64,000 nucleotides of DNA from Muricea muricata (Eukaryota; Cnidaria; Anthozoa; Malacalcyonacea; Plexauridae): NCBI GenBank assembly GCA_963855995.1, contig OY979725.1, positions 7,450,118 through 7,514,117 on the forward strand, given 5' to 3'. Below, in pieces: positions 59,409-64,000 of this stretch. The notes under the pieces are model-generated. The model saw only the letters and a list, made by a program, of their open reading frames with translations, had not been told where the DNA came from and did no database searches. The position numbers were made by a program, and so were the translations under genes. Each line of letters starts with the position of its first letter. Position 1 is the first letter of the stretch.

Positions 59409-62400
59409 GCTCCAAAACGTTGCCGTTATCGATTTAGACGGCTTTTTTTGCGCTAAAATCGCATCGAGAACGCTTAAAACGCGATTCTGATGATTCCAAG
59501 CTCATTTTTTTCACTTGCAGAGAAAGTTTTAGGTTTCCCATTTCAACACGTTGTTCCGCTCATTTCCATAGTTAGAGCGCCGAAAACATAATATCCGACA
59601 TGGTAAGATCAGAAATTTTGATTTAATAGCTGTCCTTTAGGTCTTGTGTTTAACCTTCGAAACATCATTTTAAGCTCTAAAACGTGGCCGTTATCGATTT
59701 AGGCAGTTTTTTGCGCTCAAATCGCTTCCAGAACGCTGAAAACGCAATTTTGATGATTCTAAGCTCATTTTTTTCACTTGCACAGAAAGTTTTAGGTTTC
59801 CCATTTCAACACGTTGTTCCGGTCATTTTGATAGTTAGGGCGCCGCAAACATGATATCCGACATGGTAAGATCAGAAATTTCGGTTTAGTAGCTGCCCTT
59901 TAGGTCTTAAGTTTAGCTCTCAAAACATCATTTTAAGCTCTGAAACGTCGCCGTCATCGACTTAGGCAGCTTTTTGCACTCAAGTCGCTTCGAGAACGCT
60001 TAAAACGCGATTTTGATGATTCTAAGCTCATTTTTTTCACTTGCAAAGAAAGTTCTAGGTTTCTCATTTCAACACGTTGTTCCGCTCATTTCGTTAGTTA
60101 GAGAGCCGCAAACATGATATCCGACATGGTAAGATCAGAAATTTCGGTTTAGTAGCTGCCCTTTAGGTCTTAAATTTAGCTCTCAAAACATCATTTTAAG
60201 CTCTTAAATGTTGCCGTTATCGATTTAGAGGGCTTTTTTTTGCGCTAAAATCGCTTCGAGAACGCTTAAAACGCGATTCTGATGATTCCAAGCTCATTTT
60301 TTTCACTTGCAAAGAAAGTTTTAGGTTTCCCATTTCAACACGTTGTTCTCCTCATTTCCATAGTTATAGCGCCGCAAACATGATATCCGACATTGTAAGA
60401 TCAGAAATTTCGGTTTAGTAGCTGCCCTTTAGGTCTTTAGTTTAGCTCTCAAAACATCACTTTGAGCTCTAAAACGTTGCCGTTATCGATTTAGACAGTT
60501 TTTTTGCGCTCAAATGGCTTCGAGAACGCTCAAAACGCGATTTTGATGATTCTAAGCTCATTTGTTTTCACTTGAAAAGAAAGTTTTAGGTTTCTCATTT
60601 CAACACGTTGTTCCGCTCATTTCGATAGTTAGAGCGCCGAAAACATGATATCCGACATGGTAAAATCAGAAATTTCTATTTAGTAGCTGTCCTTTCGGTC
60701 TTGTGTTTAACCTGCAAAACATCATTTTAAGCTCTAAAACGTTGCCGTTATTGATTTAGACAGTTTTTTTGCGCTCAAATCGCTTCGAGAACGCTCAAAA
60801 CGCGATTTTGATGATTCTCAGCTCATTTTTTTCACTTGCACAGAAAGTTTTAGGTTTCTCATTTAAACACGTTGTTCCGCTCATTTCGATAGTTATAGCG
60901 CCACAAACATGATATCCGACATTGTAAGATCAGAAATTTCAATTTAGTAGCTGCCCTTTAGGTCTTAAGTCTAGCTCTCAAAACATCATTTTAACCTCTA
61001 AAACGTTGCCGTTATCGATTTAGACGGCTTTTTTTGCGCTAAAATCTCTTCGAGAACGCTTAAAACGCGATTCTGATGATTCCAAGCTCATTTTTTTCAC
61101 TTGCAAAGAAAGTTTTAGGTTTCCCATTTCAACACGTTGTTCCGCTGATTTCTATAGTTATAGCGCCGCAAACATGATATCCGACATTGTAAGATCAGAA
61201 ATTTCGGTTTAGTAGCTGCCCTTTAGGTCTTAAGGATAGCTCTCAAAACATCATTTTAAGCTCTAAAACGTTGCCGTTATCGATTTAGACAGTTTTTTGC
61301 GCTCAAATGGCTTCGAGAGCCCTCAAAACGCGATTTTGATGATTCTAAGCTCATTTGTTTTCACTTGAAAAGAAAGTTTTAGGTTGCTCATTTCAACACG
61401 TTGTTCCGCTCATTTCGATAGTTAGAGCGCCGCAAACATGATATCCGACATGGTAAAATCAGAAATTTCTATTTAGTAGCTGTCCTTTAGGTCTTGTGTT
61501 TAACCTGCAAAAAATCATTTTAAGCTCTAAAACGTTTCCGTTATCGATTTAGACAGTTTTTTTGCGCTCAAATCGCTTCGAGAACGCTCAAAACGCGATT
61601 TTGATGATTCTAAGCTGATTTTTTTCACTTGCACAGAAAGTTTTAGGTTTCCCATTTCCACACGTTGTTCCGCTCATTTCGATAGTTAGAGCGCCGCAAA
61701 CATGATATCCGACATGGTAAGATCAGAAATTTTGATTTAGTAGCTGTCCTTTAGGTCTTGTGTTTAACCTTCGAAACATCATTTTAAGCTCTAAAACGTG
61801 GCCGTTATCGATTTAGGCAGTTTTTTTGCGCTCAAATCGCTTCGAGAACGCTGAAAACGCAATTTTGATGATTCTAAGCTCATTTTTTTCACTTGCACAG
61901 AAAGTTTTAGGTTTCCCATTTCAACACGTTGTTCCGCTCATTTCGATAGTTAGGGCGCCGCAAACATGATATCCGACATGGTAAGATCAGAAATTTCGGT
62001 TTAGTAGCTGCCCTTTAGGTCATAAGTTTAGCTCTCAAAACATCATTTTAAGCTCTGAAACGTTGCCGTTATCGATTTAGGCAGCTTTTTTGCGCTCAAA
62101 TCGCTTCGACAACGCTTAAAACGCGATTTTGATGATTCTAAACTCATTTGTTTTCACTTGCAAAGAAAGTTTTAGGTTTCTCATTTCAACACGTTGTTCC
62201 GCTCATTTCGATAGTTAGAGCGCCGAAAACATGAGATCCGACATGGCAAGATCAGAAATTTCGATTTAGTAGCTATCCTTTAGGTCTTGTGTTTAACCTT
62301 CAAAAAATAATTTTGAGCTCTAAAACGTTGCCGTTGTCGATTTAGACAGCTTTTTTGCGCTCAAGTCGCTTCGAGAACGCTTAAAACGGAATTTTGATGA

Positions 62401-62580
62401 TTCTAAGCTCATTTTTTTTCACTCTCAAAGAAAGTTTTAGGTTTCTCATTTAAACACGTTGTTCCGCTCATTTCGATAGTTATAACGCCACAAACATGAT
62501 ATCCGACATTGTAAGATCAGAAATTTCGGTTTAGTAGCTGCCCTTTAGGTTTAATTTTAGCCCTCAAAACATCATTTTAA
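59409..62580. repeat. Subfamily B block 8 (12 monomers, shortened copy of block 4)
   Basis: The first monomer is an a/b/d hybrid: the CTCCAAAACG start of type a, then GACGGC and GCATCGAG of b, then the GAAAACATAATATCC end. Then e f g c h b c m e k l follow. Shared private markers at an 18,519-bp offset from block 4 are CATAATATCC (41,071 / 59,590), ACGTCGCCG (41,427 / 59,946) and TTCGTTAGTT (41,571 / 60,090). Confidence 0.85.
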
Positions 62581-64000
62581 GCTCCAAAACGTTGCCGTTA
62601 TCGATTTAGACAGTTTTTTTGCGCTCAAATCGCTTCCAGAACACTGGAAACGCGATTTTGATGATTCTAAGCTCATTTTTTTCACTTGCACGGAAAGTTT
62701 TAGGTTTCTCATTTCAACACGTTGTTCCGCTCATTTCGATAGTTATAGCGCCACAAACATGATATTCGACATTATAAGATCAGAAATTTCAGTTTAGTAG
62801 CTGCCCTTTAGGTCTTAAGTCTAGCTCTCAAAACATCATTTTAACCTCTAAAACGTTGCCGTTATCGATTTAGACGGCTTTTTTGCGCTAAAATCGCTTC
62901 GAGAACGCTTAAAACGCGATTCTGATGATTCCAAGCTCATTTTTTTCACTTGCAAAGAAAGTTTTAGGTTTCCCATTTCAACACGTTGTTCCGCTGATTT
63001 CCATAGTTATAGCGCCGCAAACATGATATCCGACATTGTAAGATCAGAAATTTCGGTTTAGTAGCTGCCGTTTAGGTCTTAAGTATAGCTCTCAAAACAT
63101 CATTTTAAGCTCTAAAACGTTGCCGTTATCGATTTAGACAGTTTTTTTGCGCTCAAATCGCTTCCAGAACACTGGAAACGCGATTTTGATGATTCTAAGC
63201 TCATTTTTTTCACTTGCACAGAAAGTTTTAGGTTTCTCATTTCAACACGTTGTTCCGCTCATTTCGATAGTTATAGCGCCACAAACATGATATTCGACAT
63301 TATAAGATCAGAAATTTCAGTTTAGTAGCTGCCCTTTAGGTCTTAAGTCTAGCTCTCAAAACATCATTTTAACCTCTAAAACGTTGCCGTTATCGATTTA
63401 GACGGCTTTTTTTGCGCTAAAATCGCATCGAGAACGCTTAAAACGCGATTCTGATGATTCCAAGCTCATTTTTTTCACTTGCAAAGAAAGTTTTAGGTTT
63501 CCCATTTCAACACGTTGTTCCGCTGATTTCCATAGTTATAGCGCCGCAAACATGATATCCGACATTGTAAGATCAGAAATTTCGGTTTAGTAGCTGCCGT
63601 TTAGGTCTTAAGTATAGCTCTCAAAACATCATTTTAAGCTCTAAAACGTTGCCGTTATCGATTTAGACAGTTTTTTTGCGCTCAAATCGCTTCCAGAACA
63701 CTGGAAACGCGATTTTGATGATTCTAAGCTCATTTTTTTCACTTGCACAGAAAGTTTTAGGTTTCTCATTTCAACACGTTGTTCCGCTCATTTCGATAGT
63801 TATAGCGCCACAAACATGATATTCGACATTATAAGATCAGAAATTTCAGTTTAGTAGCTGCCCTTTAGGTCTTAAGTCTAGCTCTCAAAACATCATTTTA
63901 ACCTCTAAAACGTTGCCGTTATCGATTTAGACGGCTTTTTTTGCGCTAAAATCGCATCGAGAACGCTTAAAACGCGATTCTGATGATTCCAAGCTCATTT
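62581..64000. repeat. a-b dimer array to the window end
   Basis: Type a and type b alternate: a at 62581, 63109 and 63638, with b between, giving a 528-529-bp period. The dimers are almost identical to each other. The array runs off the window end, so its true size is unknown. Confidence 0.88.

Larger units (their letters stand above)
34500..62580. repeat. Segmental duplication of about 18 kb inside subfamily B
   Basis: About 34.5-44.3 kb matches about 52.5-62.6 kb through rare shared variants: TTTGGTAG (35,021 / 53,011), TCAGTTCAG (36,075 / 54,331), GGACGCC (37,879 / 55,081), AATATGATATCC (39,481 / 58,263) and CATAATATCC (41,071 / 59,590). The offsets are 17,990, 18,256, 17,202, 18,782 and 18,519 bp. 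Each step between them is a whole number of monomers: +1, -4, +6 and -1. Confidence 0.83.
29248..64000. repeat. Satellite array, subfamily B (about 264-265-bp monomer)
   Basis: About 131 monomers in the same orientation and phase as subfamily A, clearly homologous but with fixed differences: TTATCGATTTA, TCTAAGCTCATTT, CCCATTTCAACACGTTGTTCC, GAGCGCCGCAAAC, GATATCCGACATGG and TTAGTAGCTGYCCTTTAGGTC. Recurring types are: a (CCAGAACACTGGAAAC), b (GCGCTAAAATC with GATTCCAAGCTC), c (AAATGGCTTCGAG, CATTTGTTTTCAC), d (CGTTTCCG, TTTTTGTCGCTC), e (CGTGGCC, GCTGAAAAC), f (CTGAAACG, GTCATCGACTTAGG), g (AAATGTTGCC, b-like body), h (CCGTTATTG, CGAG), k (CGACAACGC), l (GTTGTCGATT, TTTAAACACG) and m (CGTTTCCG, AAGCTGATT). 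Each type recurs many times, which shows amplification of multi-monomer blocks rather than of single units. No gene is supported. Confidence 0.97.

Noticed and set aside
1-64000. CRISPR array
   Set aside because: The repeat has no unique spacers; the whole 264-bp unit recurs, with block-wise homogenisation typical of eukaryotic satellite DNA.

Overview
This window is one unbroken block of satellite DNA. Copies of a tandem repeat of about 264 bp fill it end to end, all in the same orientation, roughly 233 by my count. The only other sequence is a 1,188-bp mobile element that occurs twice. I find no supportable protein-coding gene, no tRNA or rRNA, no CRISPR array and no telomere tract. Open frames of 60 to 75 codons exist, but they recur as frame shadows of the repeat. 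The base composition (about 35% GC in a representative monomer), the higher-order repeats and the terminal-inverted-repeat transposon fit a eukaryotic heterochromatic array, pericentromeric or centromeric for example. CpG is not depleted in the monomers, which fits an invertebrate better than a heavily methylated vertebrate genome. The species cannot be told from the sequence.

Layout. Positions 1-29,247 hold subfamily A (about 102 monomers) and 29,248-64,000 hold subfamily B (about 131 monomers). The switch occurs within about 20 bp near 29,248-29,270. Subfamily A opens with a 19-monomer higher-order unit carrying the mobile element. It is present twice in tandem (1-6,192 and 6,193-12,385) with only about seven differences seen by eye. 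A third copy (12,386-16,071) has lost exactly five monomers plus the element. Downstream come rearranged derivatives of 12, 9, 3, 7 and 8 monomers joined through hybrid monomers, then a zone of individually diverged monomers (26,869-29,247) next to the A/B border.

Subfamily B is a mosaic of recurring monomer types, which I call a to m, in successive blocks beginning at 29,248, 33,750, 39,035, 40,626, 44,326, 49,090, 57,823, 59,409 and 62,581. Two larger events lie over it. One is a tandem duplication with a 4,764-bp shift (about 43.3-46.6 kb and 48.0-51.3 kb). The other is a duplication of about 18 kb (about 34.5-44.3 kb and 52.5-62.6 kb) whose offset changes by whole numbers of monomers. The window ends in a simple a-b dimer array.

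The mobile element (2,013-3,200 and 8,205-9,392) has 23-bp terminal inverted repeats, an apparent 2-bp GA target duplication, no usable reading frame, an internal 20-bp inverted repeat, a 12-bp palindrome and two sites resembling RFX X-boxes. It inserted once and was then copied as part of the higher-order unit. The most unusual feature of the satellite is a conserved dyad in each monomer. Two variants have lengthened it in different ways, one of them in a pattern that looks like template-switch correction of an imperfect palindrome.
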